Of a stretch of 64,000 nucleotides of DNA, positions 25,265 to 33,529 are shown in pieces (position 1 is the first letter of the stretch; every line of letters starts with the position of its first letter). Where the stretch lies: NCBI GenBank assembly GCA_035318925.1, contig DATHDS010000015.1, positions 1-64,000 of the forward strand, in the 5' to 3' direction. Made by a program: the position numbers and the translations under genes. Source of the DNA: VAXT01 sp035318925 (lineage in GTDB: Bacteria > Actinomycetota > Thermoleophilia > Gaiellales > Gaiellaceae). The notes beneath the pieces are model-generated. The model made no database searches. It had not been told where the DNA came from and saw only the letters and a program-made list of their open reading frames with translations.

Positions 25265-25693
25265 CTAGGAGGCAGCCGCCTTTTCGCAATCTGCGCACAT
25301 GCCGGCTACCTCCACTGCGTGACTCGTCACGGTGAACCCGTGAACCCCTCCGAGACTCGAAAGCCAGGGCTCCAGCTCGCAGTCGCCCAGCTCGACGACC
25401 TGGTGGCACCCCGTGCACGTGAGGTGATGATGGTGGCCCTGGCCGCAAAGCCGATAGCAGACCTCTCCGGGATGGTGCATGAGGACGTCGACAACGCCGT
25501 GCTCGCTCAGCAGGGCGAGGGTGCGGTAGACGGTCGCGAGGCCGATTCGGTCGCGCCGCTTGCGAAGGGATTCGTAGATCTCCTGGGCGGTGGCGTCGTT
25601 CGGCTCGGCGAGCAGCGCCTCGAGCACGCGAATTCGCTGACGGGTCGTGCGGATACCGCGTTCGGCGAGGAGCTGTTGCGCAGACCGCGGCAC
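25265..25693 (-). CDS. zur: zinc uptake regulator, Fur family
   Basis: A 142-residue Fur-family repressor. The winged helix (about 10-75) contains RTTRQRIRVLEALL and RIGLATVYRTLALLSEHG. The dimer domain has the metal-site histidine run GQGHHHHLTCTGC and a second CxxC near the end (MCADC), giving the structural zinc. Divergence from znuA marks it as Zur. GTG 25693 is preferred because TATCGT lies 6 nt upstream; an ATG at 25699 abuts that hexamer directly. The shared 29 bp palindrome at 25713 lies over its likely -35 region, so autoregulation is plausible. Confidence 0.9.
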   Translation of the reverse strand: MPRSAQQLLAERGIRTTRQRIRVLEALLAEPNDATAQEIYESLRKRRDRIGLATVYRTLALLSEHGVVDVLMHHPGEVCYRLCGQGHHHHLTCTGCHQVVELGDCELEPWLSSLGGVHGFTVTSHAVEVAGMCADCEKAAAS

Positions 25694-25698
25694 ACGCA

Positions 25699-25705
25699 TA
25701 CGATA
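25699..25705. promoter_or_regulatory. symmetric TANNNTA core shared by zur and znuA
   Basis: TACGATA reads as a -10 hexamer on both strands: TACGAT ends 8 nt before the znuA ATG (25713), and TATCGT on the minus strand ends 6 nt before the zur GTG (25693). Both transcripts would be leaderless. Confidence 0.5.
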
Positions 25706-25712
25706 CCACTAG

Positions 25713-25741
25713 ATGAAAGCGATAATCATTCTCGTTTGCAT
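25713..25741 (+). promoter_or_regulatory. Zur-type operator palindrome at the znuA start
   Basis: This 29 bp sequence is symmetric about base 25727 with 12 of 14 pairs matching. Its centre contains GATAATCATTCTC, close to the classical Fur/Zur box. It begins at the A of the znuA ATG, covering codons 1-10. Bound Zur would sit at +1 to +29 of a leaderless znuA transcript and upstream of the zur -10. Confidence 0.75.
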
Positions 25742-26552
25742 CGGCATCCTCGCTGCGGGCTGCGGCGAGTCGAGCCGGGCGAGCGGCAAGACGCGCGTCG
25801 TCGCGGCGTTCTATCCACTCGCGTTCGCGACGCAGGAGATCGGTGGAGACAAGGTCGACGTCGTCAACCTCACCCCCGCGGGAGCCGAGCCGCACGATCT
25901 CGAGGTCACGCCCAGCGCGGTCCGGCAGCTGCGCGGCGCAGACCTCGTCCTTCTGCTTGGCTATGGCTTCCAGCCGCAGCTCGAGAAGGCTGCGGGCGGG
26001 AGCGGCTCGGTGCTGCTGCTTCTCGATACGCCCGGTCTCAACCGCTACTCGAACGGGGATCCACACGTCTGGCTCGACCCGGTTCGCTTCTCGCTGATCG
26101 TGAAGCGGATCGGAAGCGCTCTGCACGCACCCGGTCCGACCCAGCGGCTCGTGGCGCGGCTCCACGTACTCGACGGTGAATATCGGCGGGGCCTCGCCCA
26201 CTGCGCGCGGCGCGAGATCGTCACCAGCCACGAGGCTTTCGCGTACCTGGGCGAGCGCTACGGGCTGCGCCAGGTCGCGATCACCGGGCTCACCCCGGAG
26301 GCCGAGCCCTCTCCGAAAGACCTCCAGCGCGTCGTCTCGCTCGTCCGCTCCACGCACGCAACGACGATCTTCTTCGAGACGCTCGTCTCGCCCAGGATCG
26401 CCCAGACGGTTGCCCACGAAACCGGCGCAAAAACGGCGGTCCTGAACCCGATCGAGGGCCTGAAGCCGTCCGAGGCGAAAGCCGGAGAGGATTACTTCAC
26501 CGTCATGAGGTCGAACCTCGCGCATCTGCGGACCGCGCTCGGATGCCGGTAG
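25713..26552 (+). CDS. znuA: zinc ABC transporter substrate-binding lipoprotein
   Basis: A 279-residue cluster A-I binding protein. The N terminus is a lipoprotein signal with lipobox LAAGC. Zinc ligands expected from the family are present: AEPHDLE, DPHVWLDP and SHEAFAYLGERYGL, with a late FFETLVSP carrying the acidic position. The His-rich loop found in many ZnuA proteins is missing. First gene of znuA-znuC-znuB, which overlap each other. Regulated by the operator inside its own first codons. Confidence 0.93.
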   Translation: MKAIIILVCIGILAAGCGESSRASGKTRVVAAFYPLAFATQEIGGDKVDVVNLTPAGAEPHDLEVTPSAVRQLRGADLVLLLGYGFQPQLEKAAGGSGSVLLLLDTPGLNRYSNGDPHVWLDPVRFSLIVKRIGSALHAPGPTQRLVARLHVLDGEYRRGLAHCARREIVTSHEAFAYLGERYGLRQVAITGLTPEAEPSPKDLQRVVSLVRSTHATTIFFETLVSPRIAQTVAHETGAKTAVLNPIEGLKPSEAKAGEDYFTVMRSNLAHLRTALGCR

Positions 26553-27262
26553 CCGTCGAGCTCCGGGACGTCTGCTTCGGTTATCCCGGCGGTCCTGAAG
26601 TTCTCCACCAGGTCGATCTCGTCGTCGAAGCGGGCGAGTTCGTCGCGATCGCAGGCCCCAACGGCGGCGGTAAGACGACACTGCTGCGCGTCGCCGTCGG
26701 GCTCGAGCAACCGCTGCGCGGGCAGGCGCTGCTCTTCGGCGAGCCGACGGCCCGCTTCAGCCGGCGCTCCGGAATCGGCTATCTCGCGCAGCGCACCGAG
26801 CTCGGGATCGATGCCCCCGTGAGCGTCAGGGAGGTCGTGGAGACGGGGCGGGTGCCGCGGCGCGGCCTCGTCGGGTTGTTGAAGGGCGGGGATCGCGAGC
26901 GTGTCGACGAGGCGATCGCGCGCGTCGGGCTCTCGGACCAGGCCGGCTCCATGCTCACGCAGCTGTCAGGAGGGCAGCAGCAGCGCGCGTACCTCGCGAA
27001 GGCGCTCGCCGCCGAGCCGGAGCTCCTCGTCCTCGACGAGCCGACGGCAGGAGTGGACGTCGATGCGCAAGAGGCGCTCGCCGGACTGCTCGAGGAGCTC
27101 CATCAGGACCTCGGCGTCACGATCCTCTTCTGCTCGCACGAGTTCGGCGCCGTCGAGCGCTTCGTCGACCGGCTCGTCCTCGTTCGGGGCGGCATCGCCT
27201 TCGATGGCGATCCGGCCGCACTCCCCACGACCTGGCACGACCCGTCGCATGTCCATTCTTGA
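26543..27262 (+). CDS. znuC: zinc ABC transporter ATP-binding protein
   Basis: A 239-residue ABC ATPase: Walker A GPNGGGKTT (about 37-45), Q-loop YLAQRTE, signature LSGGQQQR, Walker B LLVLDEPTAGVD and the switch histidine in FCSHEFG. It powers import through ZnuB. It overlaps znuA by 10 bp and znuB by 14 bp, so expression is coupled. Confidence 0.95.
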   Translation: MPVAVELRDVCFGYPGGPEVLHQVDLVVEAGEFVAIAGPNGGGKTTLLRVAVGLEQPLRGQALLFGEPTARFSRRSGIGYLAQRTELGIDAPVSVREVVETGRVPRRGLVGLLKGGDRERVDEAIARVGLSDQAGSMLTQLSGGQQQRAYLAKALAAEPELLVLDEPTAGVDVDAQEALAGLLEELHQDLGVTILFCSHEFGAVERFVDRLVLVRGGIAFDGDPAALPTTWHDPSHVHS

Positions 27263-28055
27263 TTTCGACTTCATGCGGTACGCCTTCGCGGCCGGGGCGG
27301 TCGTCGGCCTGCTCGCGCCCGCGGTCGGCTTCTTCCTGGTCCAGCGGAGGATGAGCTTGATCGGAGACGGGATCGGACATGTCGCCTTCGCAGGGGTCGC
27401 TGCCGGATACCTACTCGGGATCTCGCCCGTGGCGACCGCGCTCGTCGCGTCGGTCGTCGGCGCGGTGGCGATCGAGTGGCTGCGCTCCAAACACCGCACG
27501 GCCGGCGACCAGGCGCTCGCGCTCGTGTTCTACACCGGGATCGCGGCCGGGGTCGTGCTCATCTCGGCCGCGGGCGCGCTGAACGCGAATCTGTTCGCGT
27601 TCCTCTTCGGCTCGATCCTGACGGTGACGAAAAGCGACCTCGTGCTCGTCAGCTCGCTCGGCGTCGCGGGGCTCCTCCTGATCGGCGTTCTCTATCGGGC
27701 TCTGCTCGCCACTGCGCTCGACGAGGAAGGCGCACGCGTCGCGGGCGTTCGAGTCGGCTTCCTCAACATCACGCTTGCGGCTCTGATGGCGGTCACGATC
27801 GCAGTCTCGATGCGGATCGTGGGCATCCTCCTGATCGCCGCCCTGATGGTGCTGCCTGTGATCGCTGCGAGCCGGGTCGCGTGGAGCGTGCGGTCGACGT
27901 TCGTGATCGCAATGGCGATCGGAGTCGGATCGGTTTTCGCCGGGCTGACGACCGCGTACTACGCGGACATCGCGCCCGGGGGTGCGATCGTGCTCGTCGC
28001 AGCCGGCTCGTTCGTCCTCGCAGCCTCAAGCCGAGCGCTGGTCAACCGGATCTAG
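27249..28055 (+). CDS. znuB: zinc ABC transporter permease
   Basis: A 268-residue integral membrane protein with about eight hydrophobic helices and the family segments LIGDGIGHVAFAGVAAGYLLG and LLIAALMVLPVIAASRVA. The start is ATG 27249 inside the end of znuC; the earlier part of the open frame from 26901 is antiphase to znuC. Its TAG stop (28053-28055) overlaps the first bases of dispersed element copy 1. Confidence 0.95.
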   Translation: MSILDFDFMRYAFAAGAVVGLLAPAVGFFLVQRRMSLIGDGIGHVAFAGVAAGYLLGISPVATALVASVVGAVAIEWLRSKHRTAGDQALALVFYTGIAAGVVLISAAGALNANLFAFLFGSILTVTKSDLVLVSSLGVAGLLLIGVLYRALLATALDEEGARVAGVRVGFLNITLAALMAVTIAVSMRIVGILLIAALMVLPVIAASRVAWSVRSTFVIAMAIGVGSVFAGLTTAYYADIAPGGAIVLVAAGSFVLAASSRALVNRI

Positions 28056-28273
28056 GAGGGTTTGGCGGAATGTTGCTCGTCGCCGGGGTGCGATGCTCGT
28101 TCCGAGGCCGCGGACGCAGGGAGCCCCGATAGTCACTATCGGGGCGACTGAGGACCCGGCCTCGGGGCGCTGAGGCGTCGCTTGCGACGCCGACTCAAAG
28201 GCCCTGGCGGCTTTGCCGTCAGGGCCTTCTTAGCGCGGCCCGGCGGCTCAGCCACATTTCGCCAAACCCTCCT
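28054..28273 (+). repeat. dispersed inverted-repeat element, copy 1 of 3
   Basis: A 220 bp element bounded by imperfect terminal inverted repeats (AGGAGGGTTTGGCGGAATGT and its mirror). It contains a perfect 11 bp hairpin (28123-28133 with 28135-28145) and a CCGAGGCC/GGCCTCGG pair around it. Compared with copies 2 and 3 it has about 60 extra bases carrying an 8 bp hairpin (28174-28191) and a terminator-like stem (28198-28228). It exactly fills the gap between two convergent stop codons, overlapping both. Confidence 0.9.
28198..28231. terminator. terminator stem inside element copy 1
   Basis: A 13 bp stem with one mismatch (28198-28210 with 28216-28228) and a 5 nt loop is followed by CTT on the plus strand and TTTGAG on the minus strand. 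Its position between convergent genes suits a bidirectional terminator for znuB and the leftward operon. Confidence 0.65.
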
Positions 28274-28653
28274 CAGCCGAGCTCGCGGCGGGCGAAGTCG
28301 CGGAAGCGCTCGCGGGTCGCGTCGTCCGGGCCCAGAGCCTCGTCCAGCCGGGCATCCGAGAGCTCCTCGGCGACCGCGCGCACCTCGGCGGCGATCTCGT
28401 CTCGGTGGGCGGGCGACCGCAGCAGGCCCTGGACCCACGTCTCGGTCCCGTCGTAGGCCACGACCTCGTGGTCCATCAGCAGCCGGCCGAGCACGATGCC
28501 CACCCGAATGCTCGCGAAGGTGCGGAAGGCGAGGAGCTTCTCGGGAGAGTCGACGAGAGCGCGCAGCTCGGGATCCCCGGCCTCGATCTCGTCCACGATC
28601 GCCGCGATCGGCTCGTCCGCGAAGCTCAGCCAGGCGTCGTCCTGCTCCGTCAC
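28273..28653 (-). CDS. hypothetical protein, acidic and helical
   Basis: A 126-residue protein rich in Asp, Glu, Ala and Leu, predicted mostly alpha-helical with no signal peptide or metal motif. I do not recognise its family. It overlaps the second TSUP half upstream by 4 bp (ATGA), so it is the last gene of a three-gene operon. Its TGA stop uses the last base of element copy 1. Codon use matches the neighbours, which supports a real gene. Confidence 0.7.
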   Translation of the reverse strand: MTEQDDAWLSFADEPIAAIVDEIEAGDPELRALVDSPEKLLAFRTFASIRVGIVLGRLLMDHEVVAYDGTETWVQGLLRSPAHRDEIAAEVRAVAEELSDARLDEALGPDDATRERFRDFARRELG

Positions 28654-29030
28654 GGGGCCAGGATACTTCGTCTCGCCCGCCAGGCCAGCTGTGCGGCGAC
28701 GGCGAGCACGAGCACGCCGAAGAGTCGGCGGAGCGTCTGTTCCGGGAGCGCTTTCGCGACGAGGATCCCGAGCTCGACGCCCACGATCGCCGTCGTTCCG
28801 ATGACGGCCGCGGCACGCCAGCGAACATTGCTGTACGCGTGCTGGCGCCAGGCGCCGGCGGCTACGGTCGGCAGGATCGCCAGCAGCGACGTCGCTTGCG
28901 CCTCGACCTGACCGAGACCGAACAGGATGATCAGCGTCGGCACGAACAGGATCCCGCCGCCGACCCCGAAGAGCCCCGCGAGCATCCCGGCAGCGAAGCC
29001 GAGACCGATGGCGAGCACGATCTCGATCAT
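28650..29030 (-). CDS. TSUP/TauE-type transporter, second half-size subunit
   Basis: A 126-residue protein with about four transmembrane helices. It begins with the TSUP signature helix GLGFAAGMLAGLFGVGGGILFVPTL. Full-length TSUP anion or sulfur-compound exporters are about 250 residues with two such repeats; here each repeat is its own gene. ATG 29030 overlaps the stop of the first half (TGATG), so the two are translationally coupled and probably form one channel. The open frame's ATG at 29045 is less likely. Confidence 0.85.
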   Translation of the reverse strand: MIEIVLAIGLGFAAGMLAGLFGVGGGILFVPTLIILFGLGQVEAQATSLLAILPTVAAGAWRQHAYSNVRWRAAAVIGTTAIVGVELGILVAKALPEQTLRRLFGVLVLAVAAQLAWRARRSILAP

Positions 29031-29371
29031 CAGACGAGGAGCCACACTCCGATCGCCGCCAGGAGCCCCGCGAAGCCGAATGTGAGCGCGTTCGTCGTCA
29101 GGCGTTGCTGGATCGAGGATCCGACAACGGCGCCCGCAGCGGCCGGCAGCCCGACGAGGAGCGCGTAGCCGACCCGGACGTCTCCGTGCAGCGCATAGGA
29201 AACGGTGCCGACGAGCGCGATGAGACCGATCGAGGCGAGGGAGGTCGCCATCGCCGGCCGCTCGGAGTAGCGGGCGACGAGGATCAGCAGCGGGACCATG
29301 ATGATTCCGCCGCCGACCCCGAAGAGCGCGCTGAAGAAGCCGGCGACGAGCCCGATGAGAACGAGCCGCAC
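29030..29371 (-). CDS. TSUP/TauE-type transporter, first half-size subunit
   Basis: A 113-residue protein with about four transmembrane helices, opening with VAGFFSALFGVGGGIIMVPLLIL, the same signature as its downstream partner. GTG 29371 is preferred because TAGGAT lies 6 nt upstream on the minus strand; an ATG at 29377 directly abuts that hexamer. No frameshift scar joins it to the second half, since its stop is clean. Divergent from otsB. Confidence 0.83.
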   Translation of the reverse strand: MRLVLIGLVAGFFSALFGVGGGIIMVPLLILVARYSERPAMATSLASIGLIALVGTVSYALHGDVRVGYALLVGLPAAAGAVVGSSIQQRLTTNALTFGFAGLLAAIGVWLLV

Positions 29372-29376
29372 GGCCA

Positions 29377-29383
29377 TATCCTA
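29377..29383. promoter_or_regulatory. symmetric TANNNTA core between TSUP and otsB
   Basis: TATCCTA serves both strands: TATCCT ends 7 nt before the otsB GTG (29390), and TAGGAT on the minus strand ends 6 nt before GTG 29371. Confidence 0.5.
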
Positions 29384-29389
29384 GGGCCC

Positions 29390-30100
29390 GTGCACGCCGA
29401 TCCTCTCGCCGCCCTGGCCGAGGCGCCGCAGCGCGCCGCGATCCTGCTCGACATCGACGGGACGCTCGCGCCGATCGTCCCGCAACCCGATGCCGCGCGC
29501 GTCCCCGAGGATGCGCGGGGCGAGGTGAGGCGCCTTGCCGGAACCTACGCGCTCGTCGCGTGCATCAGCGGCAGGACCGGCGAGGATGCCCGGCGGCTCG
29601 TCGGAGTCGACGGCGTCCGTTACGTCGGGTCGCACGGGCTCGAGCTCGAGCCCGAGGCGGCCGAGTGGCGCGAGCGGATCCGGTCGTTTGCGGCAAGCGT
29701 CGACTGGCCCGTGGAGGACAAGGGGCTCACGGTCTCGTTTCACTACCGGCAGGCCGGCGACGAGGACGCCGCCCTCGCGCTCCTCGAAGAGGTGGCGGAG
29801 CGAGCGCGCGGGGAGGGCCTCGTGCCGCGCTTCGGCCGGAAGGTGCTCGAGATCAGGCCTCCGGTGCGCGCCGACAAGGGGACTGCCGTCCGGCACCTTC
29901 TCGTCGAGGCGGATCTCCAGCGCGCTCTCTATGCCGGCGACGACACGACCGATCTCGACGCCTTCCGTGCCCTCGACGGGCTCGAGGTCGGCGTGCGCGT
30001 GGCCGTCTCGTCGGACGAAGCCCCGGAGGACCTCGTGCGCAGCGCGGACATCGTCGTCGGCTCCCCCGCGGAGCTGGTGGAGCTGTTGAGGCGCCTCTGA
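29390..30100 (+). CDS. otsB: trehalose-6-phosphate phosphatase
   Basis: A 236-residue HAD-superfamily phosphatase. Motif I is LLDIDGTLAP (two Asp), motif II lies in ACISGRTGEDARRLVG, then the family block YVGSHGLELEP, ADKGTAVRHLL, and motif IV in YAGDDTTDLDAFRAL. It releases trehalose from trehalose-6-phosphate. No OtsA synthase is in the window. Start GTG 29390; the longer frame from 29105 lies over the divergent TSUP gene. Confidence 0.92.
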   Translation: MHADPLAALAEAPQRAAILLDIDGTLAPIVPQPDAARVPEDARGEVRRLAGTYALVACISGRTGEDARRLVGVDGVRYVGSHGLELEPEAAEWRERIRSFAASVDWPVEDKGLTVSFHYRQAGDEDAALALLEEVAERARGEGLVPRFGRKVLEIRPPVRADKGTAVRHLLVEADLQRALYAGDDTTDLDAFRALDGLEVGVRVAVSSDEAPEDLVRSADIVVGSPAELVELLRRL

Positions 30101-30754
30101 CTAGGCGAGCGCGAGCACCTCGCTGAGCGACTCGATCGACGTGCCCTGCCACGCCTTACCGGGTTCGGTCAGCTCCTCGCCTGGGGCCCTTAGCTGGACG
30201 GCGGTCATCCCTACTCGCTCCGCGCCGGGGAGCTCGTCGTTCGCGCCGTCCCCGACGAAGAGGCACTCGGCCGGCTCGACCTCGAGCCGCTCGCACGCGA
30301 GCTCGTAGATTCGAGGATCCGGCTTCGACAAGCCGACGTCGCACGAGAAGACCGTCTCGTCGAGGGTGCCGGCGAGCGGCGTCTCGTCCCAGACGTAGGG
30401 GACGTCCTCGGTGCAGACGCTGATCAGGCCGAGGCGATGGCCGCGGCGCCGGAGCTCGGCGAGCGTCTCGACGGCGTCAAGTCGGGGAACGAGCGTCCGC
30501 TTCGCCCAGTCACGCCTGAGGGCAATCAGCTCGTCGATATCGCCTTCTCCGTCGAGTTCGGCGACGATCGAGCGCAGGTGATCGGCGATCGGCCCGGTCT
30601 CCCGGTCCCGCCGCCCCGCAAGCCAGACCTCCCGGAAGCGCCCGCGCTCGGCGCCGATCGAATCGGCCATCTGGTCGTAGAAGCGGTTGGCCTCCTCCAC
30701 GTTCCAGGGCACGAGCGTCTGCCAGAGATCGAAGATGACCGCGCGGTACCTCAC
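30101..30754 (-). CDS. HAD-superfamily hydrolase, FDLWxT type
   Basis: A 217-residue HAD hydrolase. Motif I is VIFDLWQTLV, where the usual second Asp of DxD is Trp, a variant seen in a HAD subgroup that may use another acid. Motif II is LISVCTE, motif III lies in GLSKPDPRIYEL and motif IV is FVGDGANDELPGAERVG. Substrate unknown. The GTG at 30754 overlaps the polX stop (GTGA), so it is cotranscribed with polX. Confidence 0.85.
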   Translation of the reverse strand: MRYRAVIFDLWQTLVPWNVEEANRFYDQMADSIGAERGRFREVWLAGRRDRETGPIADHLRSIVAELDGEGDIDELIALRRDWAKRTLVPRLDAVETLAELRRRGHRLGLISVCTEDVPYVWDETPLAGTLDETVFSCDVGLSKPDPRIYELACERLEVEPAECLFVGDGANDELPGAERVGMTAVQLRAPGEELTEPGKAWQGTSIESLSEVLALA

Positions 30755-32460
30755 TTCTTGAGCAGCTTCTTGACCTCGCCCCAGGGCCGCGTGTTCAGGA
30801 TCTGATCCGGCCCGAGCCACGCGCGCCGCGCCTGGGCGACGCCGAACTCGAGGTTCGAGAGCGCGCTCAGCTGATGCCCGTCGCTCGAGATGACGATCTT
30901 CACGCCCGCCTCGCCGGCAAGCCGTGCGTGCGCGTCGCGCAGGTCGAGCCGGTCGGGCTGTGCGTTGATCTCGAGGAACGTTCCAGTCTCGAGCGCCTTT
31001 TCGACGACGCGCTCTAAGTCGATGTCGGCGGGCGCGCGGCGGTTCAGCTTGCGGCCCGTGAGATGCCCGATGCAGTCCACGTGCGGGTTCTCCATCGCGG
31101 CCAGGACGCGCTCGGTGAGGTCCTTGTTGAAGCCGGAATGGACGGAGGCCATCACCCAGTCGCGTTCGGCGAGCTCCTCGTCGGTCACATCGATCGACCC
31201 GTCCGCCTTGATGTTCGCCTCGACCCCCTTCAGGAGCTTGAAGCGCCCGAGCTCCTCCTGCACCTTGTCGATCTCGCGGTCCTGGGCCGCCATTCGGCCC
31301 TCGCGCAGATAGTGCGAGTGGTCAGTGACGACGATGTACGTGCGCCCAAGGCGGCGAGCCTCGCTCGCCATCTCCACGATCGTGTTCTTGCCATCCGACG
31401 ACCACGTCGAGTGTGTGTGCATGTCTCCCCGGATGTCCCCAAGCTCGACGAGCCGCGGGAGCTTGCCCTCGCGCGCGGCCTCGAGCTCGCCCATGTTCTC
31501 GCGCAGCTCGGGCGGGATCCACGCATAGCCGAGCCGCTTGTAGAGCCCCTCTTCGGTGCGGTCGGTGTGCACCTTGCCGGTCTCGAGCGCCTGGACGCCG
31601 TACTCGGAGATGGAGAGCTTGCGCCGCACGGCCTCCTCGCGCAGGGCGACGTTGTGCTGCTTCGAGCCGGTGAAGTGCTGGAGGAGGTTGCCGTAGGACT
31701 CGGGGGGCACGACGCGCAGGTCGAAGCGCAGGCCCTCGTTGGAGACGACCGTCGCCTTCGTCTTGCCTTTGGCGACGATCTCGTCGACCCAGGCCAGCTG
31801 CGTGAAGTAGTCGATCAGAGCAGACGGGTCGGTGGCCGTGGCGATGATGTCGATGTCCCGAACCTGCTCCTTGAGGCGGCGGACGCTTCCCGCTTCGCTG
31901 ACCTGCTCGGCCGCCGGGTGCTCGCGGAGGATCGAGACGACGGCGCGCACCGCAGGCAGCGCCTGGCCCAGAAGCGGCTTGCGCTCGATCTCCTTGCGCG
32001 GAGTGGCGAGAGCCCGGAGGACGTTCTCCTCAGTCTTGGCGCCGAGTCCTGCCAGCGTCCGGAGCCGCTCCGACTCGGCGGCCTGTCTCAGCTCGTCGAT
32101 CGTCGAGACGCCGAGCTCCTGCCAGATGCGCCGCGCGGTCTTCGGGCCCAGTCCCGGCATGCGCATGAACTCGACGACGTCGGCCGGGATGCGCTCCTTG
32201 CGCTCGGCGAGGGCGGTGATTTGCCCGTCGTTGACGATCTGGACGATCTTCTCCTCGATCACCTTGCCAATTCCTGAGAGATCCTTGGCGCGGCCCTCGA
32301 CGGCGAGCTGCGCGATCGAGCCGCCGGTCTCGCGCATCCGCTGCGCGGCCCGACGGTAGGCGAGCGGCCGGAACTGGTCGCTGCCTTCGAGCTCGAGGAA
32401 GTCGGCCAGCAGCTCGAACTGCTCGGCCACTTCTGCGTTGCGGGGGAGTGTCTTCGCCAC
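30751..32460 (-). CDS. polX: family X DNA polymerase with C-terminal PHP nuclease domain
   Basis: A 569-residue protein, the usual bacterial PolX length. Helix-hairpin-helix segments (LSGIGKVIEEKI, MPGLGPKTARRIWQELG, LAGLGAKTEENVL) bind DNA. The polymerase active site lies around RRLKEQVRDIDIIATA with the paired Asp residues. The PHP domain begins GDMHTHSTWSSDGKNTI and has VTDHSHYL, NIKADGSID and a final ISSDGH, supplying metal-binding residues for 3' processing. Role: base-excision or end repair. Start GTG 32460 has TATCAT 7 nt upstream. Confidence 0.95.
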   Translation of the reverse strand: MAKTLPRNAEVAEQFELLADFLELEGSDQFRPLAYRRAAQRMRETGGSIAQLAVEGRAKDLSGIGKVIEEKIVQIVNDGQITALAERKERIPADVVEFMRMPGLGPKTARRIWQELGVSTIDELRQAAESERLRTLAGLGAKTEENVLRALATPRKEIERKPLLGQALPAVRAVVSILREHPAAEQVSEAGSVRRLKEQVRDIDIIATATDPSALIDYFTQLAWVDEIVAKGKTKATVVSNEGLRFDLRVVPPESYGNLLQHFTGSKQHNVALREEAVRRKLSISEYGVQALETGKVHTDRTEEGLYKRLGYAWIPPELRENMGELEAAREGKLPRLVELGDIRGDMHTHSTWSSDGKNTIVEMASEARRLGRTYIVVTDHSHYLREGRMAAQDREIDKVQEELGRFKLLKGVEANIKADGSIDVTDEELAERDWVMASVHSGFNKDLTERVLAAMENPHVDCIGHLTGRKLNRRAPADIDLERVVEKALETGTFLEINAQPDRLDLRDAHARLAGEAGVKIVISSDGHQLSALSNLEFGVAQARRAWLGPDQILNTRPWGEVKKLLKK

Positions 32461-32479
32461 CCCAGCGATGATAGGCGCC

Positions 32480-33196
32480 GTGCGAACTGTCATCTGCCTT
32501 CCCACCTACGACGAGCGCGAGAACCTCGGGCAGATGGTCGCCGCGCTCCGTCGTCTCGAGCTCGACGACCTGCACGTGCTCGTCATCGACGACAACTCCC
32601 CGGACGGGACCGGGGAGATCGCCGATCGTCTCGCCGCCGAGGACGACCACGTCCACGTGTTGCACCGCGAGCGGAAGGAGGGGCTCGGGCCCGCGTACCT
32701 CGCGGGCTTCCGCCGCGCGCTCGAGCTGGGCGCCGACCTCGTCTTCGAGATGGACTGCGACTTCTCGCACGACCCGGCCGACGTCCCGCGGCTCGCGGCG
32801 GCAACCGCGAACGCCGATCTCGTGCTCGGCTCGAGGTACGTCCAGGGCGGAGGCACGCGGAACTGGGGATTCGTGCGCCGCTTCATCTCGCGGGGCGGCT
32901 CGCTCTACGCCCAGGTGCTCTTGCAGTCAGGCGTCCGTGATCTCACCGGCGGCTTCAAGTGCTACCGGCGCAAGGTGCTGGAGACGATTGCCCTGGGCGG
33001 CATCTCGGCCCTGGGCTACGCGTTCCAGATCGAGACGACATACCGCGCGCTGAGAGCGGGCTTCCGGGTGATCGAGGTTCCGATCACGTTCTCCGATCGC
33101 GAGGTGGGGGGCTCGAAGATGAGCAGGGGAATCGTCCTCGAGGCGATCTGGAGGGTGCCGGTGCTGCGAGGGCGCGCTCTGCTCCGGCGTCTGTAG
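32480..33196 (+). CDS. polyprenol-phosphate mannosyltransferase, GT2 family
   Basis: A 238-residue glycosyltransferase close to dolichol-phosphate mannose synthase (Ppm1/DPM1). Motifs: CLPTYDERENL, VLVIDDNSPDGTGEIAD, KEGLGPAYLAGF, the DxD-like MDCDFSHDP, LGSRYVQGGG, and RDLTGGFKCYRR. No transmembrane helix follows the catalytic domain. It transfers mannose (or a similar sugar) from GDP-mannose to polyprenyl phosphate at the membrane, feeding surface glycans or protein mannosylation. GTG 32480 is divergent from polX across a 19 bp gap. Confidence 0.9.
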   Translation: MRTVICLPTYDERENLGQMVAALRRLELDDLHVLVIDDNSPDGTGEIADRLAAEDDHVHVLHRERKEGLGPAYLAGFRRALELGADLVFEMDCDFSHDPADVPRLAAATANADLVLGSRYVQGGGTRNWGFVRRFISRGGSLYAQVLLQSGVRDLTGGFKCYRRKVLETIALGGISALGYAFQIETTYRALRAGFRVIEVPITFSDREVGGSKMSRGIVLEAIWRVPVLRGRALLRRL

Positions 33197-33205
33197 CTTT
33201 CCGGC

Positions 33206-33529
33206 ATGCGCGAGCTGACCGACACGACGTTCCAGCACGAGGTGCTCGAGGCCGGGCGGCCGGTCGTCGTCGACTTCTGGGCTCCCTGGTGCGGCCCGTG
33301 CAAGGCGGTCGAGCCGATCCTGGCCGACCTCGCCGAGGCGACCGCGGGCCGCGTCGAGTTCGCCAAGCTGAACATCGACGAGCACTACGAGACGGCCGCG
33401 CGCTACGGGGTCTTGTCGATCCCGACCACGATCCTGTTCGAAGGCGGCGAGGCACGCGAGACCGTCGTCGGCGCCCGCCCCCGGGCGCATTACGAGCGCG
33501 TCTGGGCGCCCTGGCTCGGCTCGAGCTAA
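33206..33529 (+). CDS. trxA: thioredoxin
   Basis: A 107-residue thioredoxin with WAPWCGPCK (C29, C32), the buried aspartate in VVDFWAPW, and the cis-proline in VLSIPTTILF. It reduces protein disulfides in the cytoplasm. A TAGCTT hexamer lies 6 nt upstream of the ATG, overlapping the end of the preceding gene. Its end overlaps the convergent permease gene by 4 bp. Confidence 0.95.
   Translation: MRELTDTTFQHEVLEAGRPVVVDFWAPWCGPCKAVEPILADLAEATAGRVEFAKLNIDEHYETAARYGVLSIPTTILFEGGEARETVVGARPRAHYERVWAPWLGSS

Noticed and set aside
28091..28173. short coding frame inside the dispersed element (MLVPRPRTQGAP)
   Set aside because: It has no ribosome-binding site or promoter and breaks down differently in each copy after the hairpin.
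28182..29168. 328-residue plus-strand open frame across element copy 1
   Set aside because: Antisense to the TSUP and hypothetical genes and low-complexity Arg/Pro.
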